From Streptomyces seoulensis (GTDB taxonomy: Bacteria; Actinomycetota; Actinomycetes; Streptomycetales; Streptomycetaceae), in assembly GCF_004328625.1 (NCBI RefSeq), contig NZ_CP032229.1:5642001-5706000 (forward strand): a stretch of 64,000 nucleotides of DNA, read 5' to 3'. Below are positions 63,831 through 64,000 of this stretch, piece by piece. The first letter of the stretch is position 1; the number at the start of each line of letters is the position of its first letter. The notes below the pieces were generated by a model. The model was not told the DNA's origin and made no database searches. It was given only the letters and a program-made list of their open reading frames with translations. A program made the translations under genes and the position numbers.

Positions 63831-64000
63831 GAGCGGATGTCCTTCCTCGCGTGGGGGGTCGGGTCCGTGGCGCCGGCGCCGGCCAGCAGGTCGTCGGCCG
63901 GGCAGCGGCCCCGCAGGACGTACCGGTCCAGATACCCCGCCACCGCGTCCGACACCTCGGGCGTGGCACCGAGCCGGGGCAGCGCCGCCAGCGCCGCCGT
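63827..64000 (-). CDS. egtA: Glutamate-cysteine ligase EgtA, C-terminal part (start outside window)
   Basis: Only 57 C-terminal residues are visible, reading LGATPEVSDAVAGYLDRYVL then RGRCPADDLLAGAGA, ending KDIRS. The stop overlaps the egtB ATG. The assignment rests on its place at the head of egtBCD, plus the fact that EgtA makes gamma-Glu-Cys for EgtB. The domain itself lies beyond the window, so the product name is an inference from context. Confidence 0.8.
   Translation of the reverse strand, partial: TAALAALPRLGATPEVSDAVAGYLDRYVLRGRCPADDLLAGAGATDPTPHARKDIRS

Overview
The window is high-GC actinobacterial chromosome, almost certainly Streptomyces. Third codon positions are strongly G/C, GTG starts and GTGA/ATGA overlaps are common, and the gene families are typical of the genus: DUF574-type methyltransferase, SCO0930-type lipoprotein, RmdA-like GGDEF/EAL protein, Rpf-LysM-M23 muralytic enzyme, class F sortase and the ergothioneine operon. 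From memory, not from a search, the order of 6PGDH, rpfD, sdh, rmdA and egt genes matches the SCO0910-SCO0975 arm region of S. coelicolor.

1-4.1 kb: a sugar-acid operon with a truncated IclR regulator, KDPG/KDPGal-type aldolase, galactonate dehydratase, a FadR-type GntR regulator with a matching operator just upstream, and a sterol-desaturase-like hydroxylase. 4.1-14 kb: accessory genes, including an FAD monooxygenase, a 622-aa coiled-coil protein of unknown function beside a secreted ricin-like protein, a SnoaL-like protein, FKBP, a secreted L,D-transpeptidase-like protein, TetR, two small secreted proteins, panD, a small GNAT and a Pro-rich peptide.

14-16.9 kb: a scrambled island. It holds an IS5-type transposase scrap, a truncated secreted I36-like gene, two type I-E-like CRISPR repeats at 61-bp spacing, and then 1.93 kb ending in phage terminase genes (TerS, and a frameshifted and truncated TerL). 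A third CRISPR repeat sits exactly at the TerL break. No cas genes are in the window. This is the most unusual structure seen.

16.9-30 kb: 6-phosphogluconate dehydrogenase, an Rpf/LysM/M23 cell wall hydrolase, a DMT transporter, an FhuF-like Fe-S protein, glgA-glgC, a GH92 mannosidase, a WS/DGAT acyltransferase, and an SDR with an N-terminal zinc-ribbon-like part and a missing catalytic Tyr. 30-46 kb: a 57-aa peptide gene, GNAT, amidase, lipase maturation factor-like membrane protein, PAS-GAF-PP2C-HATPase phosphatase, Fpg/Nei glycosylase, an ECF sigma/anti-sigma set, CapA-like lipoprotein, APC permease, a divergent LysR/MFS pair, USP and polysaccharide deacetylase.

45.5-64 kb: sortase and an Asn/Gly-rich surface protein (divergent), DUF4239 and PT-repeat membrane proteins, the SCO0930-like lipoprotein, the methyltransferase-rmdA pair, a LysR gene divergent from sdhCAB, an NlpC/P60 protein, a small antitoxin-like protein, an HAD phosphatase, dodecin, and the egtABCD operon, with egtA cut by the window end. 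Convergent genes are packed with gaps of 1-30 nt or overlaps. Nine strong hairpin terminators were found by eye.
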